This document shows, one piece after another, positions 44,886 to 55,256 of a DNA stretch of 64,000 nt. Numbering within the stretch: the first letter of the stretch is position 1; every line of letters starts with the position of its first letter. Position numbers and translations under genes: made by a program. This stretch comes from Clostridium ganghwense (lineage in GTDB: Bacteria > Bacillota > Clostridia > Clostridiales > Clostridiaceae): contig NZ_JAPQES010000002.1 of NCBI RefSeq assembly GCF_026735165.1, forward strand, positions 127,745 through 191,744, read 5' to 3'. A model generated the notes under the pieces. That model was not told the DNA's origin. It was given only the letters and a program-made list of their open reading frames with translations, and made no database searches.

Positions 44886-44914
44886 ATTATAAGTTAAATT
44901 CTTAATTATTACAA
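44886..44914 (-). promoter_or_regulatory. Sigma-A promoter of the RecJ-like gene and apt
   Basis: Minus strand: TTGTAA, 17 bp, TATAAT. It lies 36 nt before the start codon of the RecJ-like gene, downstream of the secF terminator. Confidence 0.7.
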
Positions 44915-45009
44915 ATATTTTTTTTATTATTTAGGATTATATTCGATAAAAACCCCTATCTTGTGGATATATATGTATATATATAAATATATTGTATTGC
45001 AGTACATAA

Positions 45010-45052
45010 AAAAAGCTGTCTCGTCATAGAAATTACTTTCTATTTTGAGACA
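45010..45052 (-). terminator. Terminator of secDF
   Basis: Stem TGTCTC...TAGAAA with TTTCTA...GAGACA (one small internal mismatch) and a 4-nt loop, 13 nt after the secF stop, followed on the minus strand by TTTTTTT. Confidence 0.82.
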
Positions 45053-45064
45053 ACCCCTTAACCT

Positions 45065-45934
45065 TTATACTGTAGCTTTTTTCTTATATTTTTTTAGAAC
45101 AACCCAAACTGGACTTGCTATAAATATTGAAGAATAAGCTCCTGATACTATACCAACTATAAGAGGGAAAGTAAACTCTCTAACAGATGGTACCAATACA
45201 TAAACTGCTATAATTGTAAACAACGTAGTTACAACTGTGTTTATCGATCTTGTTAAAGTTTGAGTTATACTTATATTAGTAAGTTCTTTTATGTCTCTTC
45301 CTCTCATCTTTCTACTATTTTCTCTTATTCTATCAAAAATAACAATTGTATCATTTATAGAATATCCTAAAATAGTAAGCATAGCTGCTATGAACGGTGA
45401 ATTTACCGGAATCTGGAAAACAGCATATACACTTAAAGTAATTAATATATCATGTACCAAAGCTGCGATGGCAGCAATTCCAAATTTAAATTCAAATCTA
45501 ATTCCTATATATATAAGCATAGCAATAGTTGCTATTAAAAAAGCTTTAACTGCTTTATCTTTTAATTCTTTACCTATTGATGGTCCAACTTTACTTTGGG
45601 ATAATAAAGCTTTATCCTCTAACTTATATGTATCTTTTATTTCCTTAAAAGCTTTACTTACAGTTTCACTTGTCAAAGTATTGCTTTTTATTTCTAATTG
45701 AGTTTCATTCGCTATATTTGTAGTAGCGTTAACATCATATTTTTTTATTATCTTATCAACTTCTTCTTTTTTCTTTTGATTAAAGTCTTTACCCATTTCT
45801 ATAGTAACTAAGGTTCCTCCCCTAAAATCTATACCATAGTTCAAACCCTTAGTTCCTAAAAATCCCATTCCTATAATAATTATAGTTAAAGATAAAGCAA
45901 ACCATATCTTTGTTTTTTCTATGATCTTTAGCAC
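45065..45934 (-). CDS. secF: Protein translocase subunit SecF
   Basis: SecF works with SecD to complete export using the proton or sodium gradient. The 289-residue protein has six membrane helices, a periplasmic-type loop with NYGIDFRGGTLV near residue 33, and TILGYSINDTIVIFDRI near residue 190. The start is a GTG with AAGGGGG before it. It follows secD by five bases. Confidence 0.96.
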   Translation of the reverse strand: MLKIIEKTKIWFALSLTIIIIGMGFLGTKGLNYGIDFRGGTLVTIEMGKDFNQKKKEEVDKIIKKYDVNATTNIANETQLEIKSNTLTSETVSKAFKEIKDTYKLEDKALLSQSKVGPSIGKELKDKAVKAFLIATIAMLIYIGIRFEFKFGIAAIAALVHDILITLSVYAVFQIPVNSPFIAAMLTILGYSINDTIVIFDRIRENSRKMRGRDIKELTNISITQTLTRSINTVVTTLFTIIAVYVLVPSVREFTFPLIVGIVSGAYSSIFIASPVWVVLKKYKKKATV

Positions 45935-45939
45935 TATAT

Positions 45940-47205
45940 TTACCCCCTTTTAACACCAAAATGAGTAGAACTATTAAGTAATCCCATTTCGATACCTAGT
46001 TTAAGTAATAATTTTGTAACTGTAAGGGCTGTAAATATACTTAATACTATACCAATCATAAGTGTAAGTGCAAATCCCTTTACTGCACCTGAACCTAAAG
46101 AATATAGTACTATAGCAGCAATAACAGTAGTTATATTAGAATCAAGTATAGATGAAAGAGCTCTGTTAAATCCAGCTTCTGTTGCTGCCTTTACACTTTT
46201 CCCTAGCTTAAATTCTTCCTTAATTCTTTCAAATATAAGTACATTAGCATCAACTGCCATACCAACTGTAAGTAAGAATCCAGCTATACCTGATAATGTT
46301 AATGTTACATTAGCAGCTGCGAAAGTAGCTAAAACTATTATTACATAGAAAACTAAAGCAATACTCGCCATAATTCCTGGTCCTCTATAATAAATAAGCA
46401 TAAATAGTAATACTAATCCTATTCCTATAGCACCAGCTTTCATACTTAATGGAAGTGCATTTTGCCCTAAAGTTGCACCTACCGTTTTAAACTCAACCGC
46501 TTCAAGAGTAACAGGAAGTGCTCCTGATTTTATAATATTAGCTTGGCGTTTTGCTTCTTCTAAGCTTTTACTTCCTGATATAGTCGCCTTACCATTTGAT
46601 ATTATATCCTTAACATGTGGTTTAGTTAAGCTTTCACCGTCCATATAAATTCCTATTTGTTGTCCAAGGAATTTTGCTGTTGCTTCTGCAAATTTCTTTG
46701 CGCCTTCTGGATTAAGGTCTAATCCTACTATAGGCTGACCCATTTGATCCATATAAGCAGTAGCATCTTTAACATCTTTACCTGTTAAAATCACTTTATC
46801 ATCAGGGCCTTTAAATTCTAGTTTACCTGTTTTACCTATATTTTGCAAAACCTTCTTAGCATCAAACTCACCTGGTATTTCAATTCTTATTCTATTTTTT
46901 CCTTCTCTAGAAACAGTAGTTTCCTTTGCACCATTTGGATTTACTCTCATAGATAACATTTCTATTGTTCTATCAATGGTAGCATTGTCTACTTCTTCAC
47001 CTTTTATCTCTTCTAAGACAGAAATACCACCTTGTAAATCAAGCCCTTTATTTATAACCTGACTAAATGGTTTAACCTTATATCCCGCAATATTCTTAAA
47101 TCCAAAAGCACTAGAATAAGCTAATAACCCTATTGCTAATACTATAACGAGGAATGTTATAGTGCTTTTAATCTTTTTGGATTTATTTGCCTTTGAGTTT
47201 CTCAT
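45940..47205 (-). CDS. secD: Protein translocase subunit SecD
   Basis: The 421-residue protein has LDLQGGISVLEEI near residue 52, the P1 domain, and the conserved AGFLLTVGMAVDANVLIFERI in the membrane domain. It is a separate gene, not the SecDF fusion of Bacillus. The start at 47205 follows AAAGGGGG, 37 nt after the predicted transcript start. Operon with secF. Confidence 0.96.
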   Translation of the reverse strand: MRNSKANKSKKIKSTITFLVIVLAIGLLAYSSAFGFKNIAGYKVKPFSQVINKGLDLQGGISVLEEIKGEEVDNATIDRTIEMLSMRVNPNGAKETTVSREGKNRIRIEIPGEFDAKKVLQNIGKTGKLEFKGPDDKVILTGKDVKDATAYMDQMGQPIVGLDLNPEGAKKFAEATAKFLGQQIGIYMDGESLTKPHVKDIISNGKATISGSKSLEEAKRQANIIKSGALPVTLEAVEFKTVGATLGQNALPLSMKAGAIGIGLVLLFMLIYYRGPGIMASIALVFYVIIVLATFAAANVTLTLSGIAGFLLTVGMAVDANVLIFERIKEEFKLGKSVKAATEAGFNRALSSILDSNITTVIAAIVLYSLGSGAVKGFALTLMIGIVLSIFTALTVTKLLLKLGIEMGLLNSSTHFGVKRG

Positions 47206-47249
47206 TTTTATCCCCCTTTGTCACATATTTATAGGCACAATTATACTTT

Positions 47250-47278
47250 ATTATAGTCTTTTTAATTTTACTAGTCAA
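47250..47278 (-). promoter_or_regulatory. Sigma-A promoter of secDF
   Basis: Minus strand: TTGACT, 17 bp, TATAAT, 45 nt before the secD start codon. Confidence 0.78.
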
Positions 47279-47296
47279 TATTAGGTAATTATATGA

Positions 47297-48667
47297 CTAT
47301 TCTTCCATTTTTTTAGCTTTTAAAGCAATAGCACATTCTATTCTCTTCTTCTGCATTTCACATCCTACCTTATATGGAATATGTATGTCATCATTAAAAT
47401 TATAATTATTAGCTTGACATCCTCCACTACAGTAAAATCTTGCCCAACATTTTTTACATGTCGGTTTATTGTAAATATGAGCACACTTGAATTTTTTAGC
47501 AATATTCCAATTTATTTTATCATCCTCATCATATATTGTTCCCATTTTAAAATCTTCATTACCTACAAATTGATGGCATGGATAGATATCTCCATCTGGT
47601 GTTACAGCAATATACTCATGCCCAGCACCACATCCTGATATTCTCTTATAAACACAAGGTCCTCCTTGAAGATCTATGTTAAAGTGATAAAACTTAAATT
47701 CGTTTCCTTCTTTTTGTCTTTTAAGCATATCTTTATATAACATATCATAATTTTCGAAAATAGTTGGTAAATCCTGTTCTCTTAAAGATAACGGATGTTC
47801 ATCAGGTAAAACTACAGGTTCAACAGATATTTCTTTAAATCCTAAATCAGCTAAATGCTCAACATCCTTATAAAAGTCTAAATTCTCTCTAGTGAAAGTT
47901 CCTCTAACATAATATAGTTTGGACTTGTCTCTTTTTTCCACCATTTTGTATATTTTAGGCAGTATTGAATCATAAGTTCCACTATTATCTACTCTAATTC
48001 TTACATTATCATTTACTTCTTTTCTTCCATCTATGCTCAATACTATATTTCCCATTTCTTCATCCATATATTCCATAATTTCATCAGTTAGTAATGTAGC
48101 ATTGGTAGTCATAGTAAATCTAATAACTTTATTGTGTATCTTTTCTTGTTCCCTAGCATAAGCTATTATTTCTTTTATTTCTTTCATAGCTAAAAGTGGT
48201 TCTCCACCAAATAAATCTACTTCAATATTTCTTCTTGGACCACTATGCTCTATAACATAATCTATTGCTTTTTTAGCAACTTCTGGTGACATAACCTTTC
48301 TTGCACCATGGTATTTTCCCTCATCAGCAAAACAATATTTACATCTTAAGTTACAGTCATGAGTTATATTTAAACATAAAGCTTTTATGTAATTTGGAGA
48401 CTCTTGACTTTTTATTGCAATATCCTCATACAAATCTTGTGAGTATAGATACCCTTCTTTTACAAGTTCTTTTATCTCATTATATACTTCCTCAATTTCT
48501 TCTTTAGTATACTTATCCTTATATTCTTCAAGAAGTTCTTCTTTTGTTCTTAATTTTTCTTCATCTAGCAAATCATAAACTATTTCATCTATAATGTGAA
48601 CTGCTCCCGTATTAACATCTAGTACAAAATATTCTCCTTCTTGAATAAATTTATGCATTAATTCCAA
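47297..48667 (-). CDS. scfB: SCIFF-peptide radical SAM maturase
   Basis: This enzyme makes thioether cross-links in the SCIFF precursor. The 456-residue protein has an N-terminal peptide-recognition domain (1-90), the radical SAM motif CNLRCKYC near residue 106, and a Cys-rich SPASM domain (CGAGHEYIAVTPDGDIYPC, CKKCWARFYCSGGC) for two auxiliary clusters. The start is a TTG at 48667: GGAGG stands 8 nt before it, while the ATG three codons later would be 17 nt away. The precursor gene is 62 nt upstream. Confidence 0.93.
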   Translation of the reverse strand: MELMHKFIQEGEYFVLDVNTGAVHIIDEIVYDLLDEEKLRTKEELLEEYKDKYTKEEIEEVYNEIKELVKEGYLYSQDLYEDIAIKSQESPNYIKALCLNITHDCNLRCKYCFADEGKYHGARKVMSPEVAKKAIDYVIEHSGPRRNIEVDLFGGEPLLAMKEIKEIIAYAREQEKIHNKVIRFTMTTNATLLTDEIMEYMDEEMGNIVLSIDGRKEVNDNVRIRVDNSGTYDSILPKIYKMVEKRDKSKLYYVRGTFTRENLDFYKDVEHLADLGFKEISVEPVVLPDEHPLSLREQDLPTIFENYDMLYKDMLKRQKEGNEFKFYHFNIDLQGGPCVYKRISGCGAGHEYIAVTPDGDIYPCHQFVGNEDFKMGTIYDEDDKINWNIAKKFKCAHIYNKPTCKKCWARFYCSGGCQANNYNFNDDIHIPYKVGCEMQKKRIECAIALKAKKMEE

Positions 48668-48694
48668 TTTTATTTCCTCCTTAAATAAACATAA

Positions 48695-48717
48695 AGCAGT
48701 AACATAATGTTACTGCT
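48695..48717 (-). terminator. Hairpin between scfA and scfB (weak terminator)
   Basis: A 10-bp stem (AGCAGTAACA) with a 3-nt loop lies just after the scfA stop; only TTTAT follows on the minus strand. It probably lets some transcripts through, giving more peptide than enzyme. Confidence 0.6.
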
Positions 48718-48729
48718 CATACTTTAGTA

Positions 48730-48867
48730 TTAGTTTTCACAAGCTAAATTTGCAACTGTGCAAGATGTCTTACATGCAGATTGGCAAGAGTTAGCACATT
48801 CTTTGCATCCTGGTTTATTTAAACTATTTTTTATATTTGGCTTGTTTATAGTTTTAATATGCTTCAT
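48730..48867 (-). CDS. scfA: SCIFF ribosomal peptide precursor
   Basis: A 45-residue peptide with six cysteines at positions 21, 24, 28, 32, 36 and 43, the six-cysteines-in-forty-five family found nearly throughout Clostridia. The core reads CANSCQSACKTSCTVANLAC. In the characterised Clostridium thermocellum peptide Cys32 is joined to Thr37; both are present here at the same positions. GGAGG precedes the ATG. The maturase follows. The biological role of the mature peptide is unknown. Confidence 0.95.
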   Translation of the reverse strand: MKHIKTINKPNIKNSLNKPGCKECANSCQSACKTSCTVANLACEN

Positions 48868-48940
48868 CGTAATTCCTCCATTCCCAATATAAAATCACCC
48901 TGTAAATTATATCATATATTTTACTTTAAATAAAGTAATT

Positions 48941-49309
48941 TTATATATTTATTCCTAACATTCCAGATAGTGTTCCTACAGCAAGAGCCAAAATTATTCT
49001 TAGTATAGAAAAACTTGATAATGCTAATCCTCTTCCATTAAGTACCGATACTAAATAGATAACTATCATATATAACATTCCTACAATTAATCCAATTAAC
49101 CATCCTCTTCTGTTAATTTTTCTTACTGCATATATAGCTCCATACATGACACCAAGTGCAGTTATTACAACTTTATATATAGAATCAAATTTTGCATTAG
49201 TATCTACAAAGGATGTTATTATAGCATATACAAGTAACAATATTAAAGTTAGAAAAAAGCTTCTAACTACACCTTCTCCAATTCGGATAACATCACTATT
49301 ATTTTCCAT
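48941..49309 (-). CDS. TIGR04086-family membrane protein
   Basis: The 122-residue protein has four membrane helices (about 15-37, 45-62, 70-90, 100-122). It corresponds to the small membrane protein found after yajC in Firmicutes (YrzE of Bacillus). Function unknown. Its ribosome binding site AGGAGGTG lies inside the 3' arm of a hairpin (49311-49356), which could restrict translation. Confidence 0.85.
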   Translation of the reverse strand: MENNSDVIRIGEGVVRSFFLTLILLLVYAIITSFVDTNAKFDSIYKVVITALGVMYGAIYAVRKINRRGWLIGLIVGMLYMIVIYLVSVLNGRGLALSSFSILRIILALAVGTLSGMLGINI

Positions 49310-49310
49310 A

Positions 49311-49356
49311 AAAACACCTCCTATCTAATAATACCTATGTAGATTGAAGGTGTTTT
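49311..49356 (-). other. Hairpin covering the ribosome binding site of the TIGR04086 gene
   Basis: Minus strand: AAAACACCT and ATCTA pair with TAGAT and AGGTGTTTT; the 3' arm contains AGGAGGTG and ends 2 nt before the start codon. It also has the shape of a weak terminator after yajC (TTTTT follows). Confidence 0.6.
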
Positions 49357-49372
49357 ATTACTTTTTAACTTG

Positions 49373-49663
49373 TTATTTTTTTTCTTCTATAACACTTGTA
49401 ACTGCAGCTATCCCATTTTTTTTGAGTTTAAATTTCACTTTATCAGGACCTGACTCAATTATAATAAAATCATCTTTGATTTTTGTAATTTTGCCTACAA
49501 TTCCACCTCTAGTCATAACTTCATCATTTATTCTTAATCCCTCTATCATAGCATTATACTGTTTTTTTCTCTTTTTTTCAGGGATTGAGATAAATATGTA
49601 AAACAACGCCATAACAAATATAAATGGCAATACTAAGGCAATAATACTTCCCTGCTGCGGCAT
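49373..49663 (-). CDS. yajC: Preprotein translocase subunit YajC
   Basis: YajC associates with SecDF. The 96-residue protein has one N-terminal membrane helix (IALVLPFIFVMALFYIFI) and the conserved PEKKRKKQYNAMIEGLRIND and VMTRGGIVGKI. The start is the ATG at 49663 with GGAGG before it; the frame is open further upstream but unrelated to the family. It lies after tgt, before the TIGR04086 gene. Confidence 0.95.
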   Translation of the reverse strand: MPQQGSIIALVLPFIFVMALFYIFISIPEKKRKKQYNAMIEGLRINDEVMTRGGIVGKITKIKDDFIIIESGPDKVKFKLKKNGIAAVTSVIEEKK

Positions 49664-49749
49664 ACTTCCCCCTCCTTCCAACTCATTACATATTTTGTTA
49701 GCTTTTAGTTTGTATTTTTTACAGTATACTAATTTTTCCCTTTGAAGCT

Positions 49750-50925
<1,176 letters not shown>

Positions 50926-50943
50926 CTAACTCTCAATTATCAA

Positions 50944-51969
50944 TTATTTTATAATCATTGCGTCTCCAAAACTAAAAAATCTATATTTTTCTTTTACAGC
51001 AATATCATAAGCATTCATCATAATATCATTACTTGCAAAAGCACTTACTAACATTAATAAAGTAGATTGTGGTAAATGGAAATTTGTAATTTGTATATCA
51101 ACTACTTTAAATTTATATCCTGGATACATAAATATATCTGTCCATCCTGATTGTTCTCTTACTTTTCCATCATTGTCTCCAATAGTTTCTAAGGTTCTAC
51201 ATGATGTAGTCCCAACAGCAATTACTCTGCCGCCATTTTCTTTTGTTTCATTAATAATATCAGCAGTTTCCTTTGACATTGTATAATACTCTGAATGCAT
51301 ATGGTGTTCTTCAATATTTTCCACCTTTACAGGTCTGAAGGTTCCTAGTCCTACATGAAGAGTCACAAAACAAATTTTAATTCCCTTTTCTTTCATAGAA
51401 TTCATAAGCTCTTCTGTAAAATGTAGTCCAGCAGTTGGCGCTGCAGCAGAACCTACTTCCTTAGAATAAACAGTTTGATATCTTTCTCTATCTTCTAATT
51501 TTTCTGTAATATATGGAGGTAGTGGCATTTGTCCTAACTTATCTAAGACTTCTTCAAATATACCCTTATATTCAAATTTAACAATTCTGCTTCCATCTTC
51601 TCCTATATCTTGAACTTCTGCCTTAAGTTCTCCTTCACCAAAACTAAATCTTGCTCCAATCTTAGCTCTCTTACCAGGTTTTACTAGAGTTTCCCATAAA
51701 TCTCCTTCTATCCTCTTCAGCAATAAGAATTCCATTTTCCCACCAGTATTTTCTTTTTCTCCTATTAATCTAGCTGGTAAAACTCTTGTATTATTTAGTA
51801 CTAAACAGTCTCCTGGATTAAGATAATCAATTACATTCTTAAATATTTTATGCTCTATTTCGCCAGTTTCTTTATCAACTACCATGAGTCTTGATTCATC
51901 CCTATTTTTCTTTGGATGCTGTGCAATTAATTCTTCTGGTAAATAGAAATCATATTCACTAACTTTCAA
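50944..51969 (-). CDS. queA: S-adenosylmethionine:tRNA ribosyltransferase-isomerase
   Basis: QueA adds the epoxy-cyclopentane ring to preQ1-tRNA. The 341-residue protein has [43 protein letters not shown] and the C-terminal [16 protein letters not shown]. The start is a TTG at 51969, 8 nt after AGAGGAG; the GTG at 51999 has no ribosome binding site. It follows ruvB by 29 nt. Confidence 0.94.
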   Translation of the reverse strand: MKVSEYDFYLPEELIAQHPKKNRDESRLMVVDKETGEIEHKIFKNVIDYLNPGDCLVLNNTRVLPARLIGEKENTGGKMEFLLLKRIEGDLWETLVKPGKRAKIGARFSFGEGELKAEVQDIGEDGSRIVKFEYKGIFEEVLDKLGQMPLPPYITEKLEDRERYQTVYSKEVGSAAAPTAGLHFTEELMNSMKEKGIKICFVTLHVGLGTFRPVKVENIEEHHMHSEYYTMSKETADIINETKENGGRVIAVGTTSCRTLETIGDNDGKVREQSGWTDIFMYPGYKFKVVDIQITNFHLPQSTLLMLVSAFASNDIMMNAYDIAVKEKYRFFSFGDAMIIK

Positions 51970-51998
51970 TACGTCCACTCCTCTTACGTTAATCTTCA

Positions 51999-52997
51999 CT
52001 ACTTGCTTATTGGTCTTTTTAAATGTTTATAAGCTTTTTCTGTAGCCTTTCTTCCTCTTGGCATTCTTACTATAAATCCTTTTTGCAGAAGATAAGGCTC
52101 ATATACATCTTGTATAGTGTCGAGTTCTTCTCCTATAAAATAGGATAACGTTTCAAGACCTACAGGTCCTCCTTTAAAGTTATCAATTATAGCTTCTAAT
52201 ATTTTATTATCTATTCTATCAAACCCTTCACTATCAATTTCTAAAAGTTGCAAAGCATTTTTTGCAGTATCTACATCAATTATTCCATTTCCTTTAACTT
52301 CACAATAGTCTCTAACTCTTTTTAAAATTCTATTTGCAATTCTTGGTGTACCTCTTGATCTTTTTGCTACTTCGTATGCAGCATCAGCTTTTATCTCTAC
52401 TCCTAAAATCTGAGAAGATCTAATTACTATTTCCTTTAGTTCCTCTTCTTCATAAAATTGCATGGAACTTAATACTCCAAACCTATCACGAAGAGGTGAA
52501 GTCAAAAGCCCTACACGTGTTGTTGCACCTATCAATGTAAATTTAGGTAAATCTAATCTTATAGATTTAGCAGCTGCTCCTTTTCCTATAACTATATCTA
52601 ATGCATTATCTTCCATAGCTGGGTATAATATTTCTTCTACAGCTCTATTTAGTCTGTGAATCTCATCTATAAATAATACATCAAAATCACTTAATCCTGT
52701 AAGTATAGCTGCTAGATCTCCAGCTCTCTCTATAGCTGGTCCTGAAGTAATTTTTAAATTACCTCCCATTTCTTTAGCAATTATATTGGCCAAAGTAGTT
52801 TTACCAAGACCTGGCGGCCCATATAAGAGTACATGATCTAATGATTCTCCTCTTTGCTTAGCCGCTTTTATAAAAATGCTTAACTTTTCCTTTACCTTCT
52901 GCTGTCCTATATATTCATCAAGGCTTTGAGGTCTTAATGAATATTCTATATCAGTATCTTCATTTTTATATGAAGCAGAAACTAATCTATCCTCCAT
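51999..52997 (-). CDS. ruvB: Holliday junction branch migration helicase RuvB
   Basis: RuvB is the AAA+ motor of branch migration. The 332-residue protein has Walker [14 protein letters not shown], Walker [11 protein letters not shown], sensor [10 protein letters not shown] and a C-terminal winged helix ([14 protein letters not shown]). GAGGGG precedes the ATG. It follows ruvA by 12 nt. Confidence 0.97.
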   Translation of the reverse strand: MEDRLVSASYKNEDTDIEYSLRPQSLDEYIGQQKVKEKLSIFIKAAKQRGESLDHVLLYGPPGLGKTTLANIIAKEMGGNLKITSGPAIERAGDLAAILTGLSDFDVLFIDEIHRLNRAVEEILYPAMEDNALDIVIGKGAAAKSIRLDLPKFTLIGATTRVGLLTSPLRDRFGVLSSMQFYEEEELKEIVIRSSQILGVEIKADAAYEVAKRSRGTPRIANRILKRVRDYCEVKGNGIIDVDTAKNALQLLEIDSEGFDRIDNKILEAIIDNFKGGPVGLETLSYFIGEELDTIQDVYEPYLLQKGFIVRMPRGRKATEKAYKHLKRPISK

Positions 52998-53009
52998 ATA
53001 CTATACCCC

Positions 53010-53612
53010 TCAATTCATTAAATGTTTTAAACTATCTTTAATAATTACTTCTAAACTTTTGTTTATATCAACAAGTTTAAGCGCCTTTTCTGACTCTTTC
53101 TCTGAAAATCCAAGAGAAATAAGTGCCTCAAGTGCATCAGCATAATTTTTTTGCACTGACTCCGAAATCGCAATTAAATCTTTTTCATCCTTATTGCTTA
53201 GTTCATTTATATCCCCTAACTTATCTTTAAGTTCTAAAATAATTCTCTGAGCAATCTTTTTGCCTATTCCAGGTGCTTTTGTAAGTGTTGCATAATCACT
53301 AGATAAAATAGCAAATTTTAAATTATTTACATTACTTATAGAAAGTAATGACAAAGCAGCCTTACTTCCAACTCCATTAATTGTTAAAAGAAGATTAAAC
53401 ATTTCTCTTTCTTCCTCTGTTAGAAATCCATATAAACCAATGAAATCCTCTCTTACTATTTGCTGAATGAAAATCTTTACTTCTTCATTTATATTTGGCA
53501 TTTTAGCCATAGTACTTCCTGAAGTATAAATTTTATGGCCTATATTATTATTTTCAACTATTATATAATCTTTATTTATCCCTATATAAGTCCCTTTAAT
53601 ATATTCGTACAA
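53010..53612 (-). CDS. ruvA: Holliday junction DNA-binding protein RuvA
   Basis: RuvA binds four-way junctions and loads RuvB. The 200-residue protein has an N-terminal OB domain, two helix-hairpin-helix motifs (LLTINGVGSKAALSLL and LTKAPGIGKKIAQRII), a Glu/Asp-rich linker and the C-terminal RuvB-binding domain. The start is a TTG at 53612 with GGAGG nine nt before it. Confidence 0.95.
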   Translation of the reverse strand: MYEYIKGTYIGINKDYIIVENNNIGHKIYTSGSTMAKMPNINEEVKIFIQQIVREDFIGLYGFLTEEEREMFNLLLTINGVGSKAALSLLSISNVNNLKFAILSSDYATLTKAPGIGKKIAQRIILELKDKLGDINELSNKDEKDLIAISESVQKNYADALEALISLGFSEKESEKALKLVDINKSLEVIIKDSLKHLMN

Positions 53613-53719
53613 ATTTTATACCCTCCAAAACTTCCTAATTATACAATCATATAATACTTTACCATTTTAACTTTAAATTATCAAGAAATCACAGAAGTTA
53701 TAAAAGTTATTTATACAAA

Positions 53720-53756
53720 AAAATATGAAATGCTCTATTCTGGAATTTCATATTTT
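53720..53756 (-). terminator. Terminator overlapping the end of the BofC-like gene
   Basis: A 12-bp stem AAAATATGAAAT/ATTTCATATTTT. Its 5' arm lies in the last codons and the stop is in the loop (53735-53737). It is followed by TTTTTTT on the minus strand. Confidence 0.8.
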
Positions 53757-54376
53757 ATATCAAAGTCTTTAATGCTGTCATTTAACTCTGTATTAGTTGC
53801 ATATTGTATAGATTCATGTCCATTTATAATATTAGATATATCCTCAGCTCTTAAACTTTCTAAAAAAGTTCCAGTTCCTTGTCTATCTAATATATTTCCT
53901 TCACTGTCAAAAACACTACCATTTTTATCACTATGAGCTATTATAATTTCATTATTTTCAGTCATAAGAATATATGAATTAGGTTTATATTTTAATGTTC
54001 CTCTAATCATTTCAACTTTATTATCATTTATTTCTTTAACCACATATCCTGCTTTTTTATATATTTTTTCTAATTCTATACCTTTTTTGCCTACTATTCC
54101 TTCATCCTCTGCTTTTTTTCTTCTTTCTATCATATATTTACTTTCATTAGTACATTCCATTTCAAAAATTATTTCAGCATCTTTTGAAACTATCTTGTTT
54201 AAAATTTTCTTATCTCTTATTTTGCCTACACTAACATCTAAATTTAACTGTTGCTTTTTATCTTTAGTATCTTTTTTTATTTTACTTTCCTTATTTAATC
54301 CTATATTATATCCAATAATAAAGGTAAAAAACAATAAACCGGCAAACAAAATTGAAATTAATTTCTTTTTTTCCAT
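53735..54376 (-). CDS. BofC-like membrane-anchored protein
   Basis: The 213-residue protein has a short N-terminal membrane anchor (ISILFAGLLFFTFIIGYNIG) and a long polar, basic stem; the C-terminal part (about 120-213) with YILMTENNEIIIAHSDKNG and a Glu/Asp-rich end resembles the BofC C-terminal domain. In Bacillus bofC lies next to ruvA, where it inhibits SpoIVB signalling in sporulation. The same position supports this call, but similarity is weak. ATG at 54376, AGGAG before it. Confidence 0.65.
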   Translation of the reverse strand: MEKKKLISILFAGLLFFTFIIGYNIGLNKESKIKKDTKDKKQQLNLDVSVGKIRDKKILNKIVSKDAEIIFEMECTNESKYMIERRKKAEDEGIVGKKGIELEKIYKKAGYVVKEINDNKVEMIRGTLKYKPNSYILMTENNEIIIAHSDKNGSVFDSEGNILDRQGTGTFLESLRAEDISNIINGHESIQYATNTELNDSIKDFDIKYEIPE

Positions 54377-54484
54377 AATATCACTCCTTTTGTTGATATT
54401 ATGGTCAAGGTTCAACTTATTTATTCACCTAAAAGTTTAATTTATATATTTTTCTTTACATATTTTAAGCATAAAAGGTAAGAT

Positions 54485-55174
54485 TTATTCTTTTGTATTT
54501 TTTAGGGAAACATATACATCTCCATCAGAGTCTAATCCTGCATAAAATACATCTTTTATATTTTCAATATGATAAGTATGTAATTTATTATTTAACCACT
54601 CTATATTTTTATGTTCAATTAATAAGTTCTTATTAATTACTTCGCCATCAATAATTAAATCTTTCATAAGAGTCTTATATTTTGTTTTTATATTTAAATT
54701 TTCAGGAGTTACTGGCTGATTTTCGGGTTTTAAAAGTACCGATAGTTTTCCATCATACTCACATAACGCAGTATCTACTTCAGATATATCGAATACATCT
54801 TTCTCACGTAATAGCATTAACAAATCATTTATAGATAATGGGATTTTGCATAAATTTCTATCAATAATTTTCCCATTTTTCACAACTAAAATAGGTTTAT
54901 CATTTATAATTTTTCTAAACTTCACACTTTTTATATCAAAATAGTTTATTAGAATTGTCAATATAGTAAAAGTAATAAGAACAACCATTGAAGAATATTT
55001 AGGAGCATTGGAATCTACAACAAAAACTCTCGTTACTGATCCTAGTACTATTGCTATTATAAAATCGAAAAATGTAATTTGTGAAATTATCATTCTTCCC
55101 ATTAATCTTGTTAATATTAAAAGTACTGCATATGCTATGATTGTTCTCAAAATAGAAAATAATACTATTTCCAT
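54485..55174 (-). CDS. YetF/DUF421 family membrane protein
   Basis: The 229-residue protein has three N-terminal membrane helices with LTRLMGRMIISQITFFDFIIAI (RxxGKRxI-like region and the F-D-F pair) and a cytosolic C-terminal part (KPILVVKNGKIIDRNL; EVDTALCEYDGKLSVL). Family members in Bacillus are linked to spore envelope or stress and are of unknown mechanism. Monocistronic. Confidence 0.88.
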   Translation of the reverse strand: MEIVLFSILRTIIAYAVLLILTRLMGRMIISQITFFDFIIAIVLGSVTRVFVVDSNAPKYSSMVVLITFTILTILINYFDIKSVKFRKIINDKPILVVKNGKIIDRNLCKIPLSINDLLMLLREKDVFDISEVDTALCEYDGKLSVLLKPENQPVTPENLNIKTKYKTLMKDLIIDGEVINKNLLIEHKNIEWLNNKLHTYHIENIKDVFYAGLDSDGDVYVSLKNTKE

Positions 55175-55256
55175 TCTCTTTTCACCCTTTTAATCTTTTA
55201 TTATATATACTTTTAGTATGCAATTAGTATATATGATTATTCTTTTGAATAAATAA

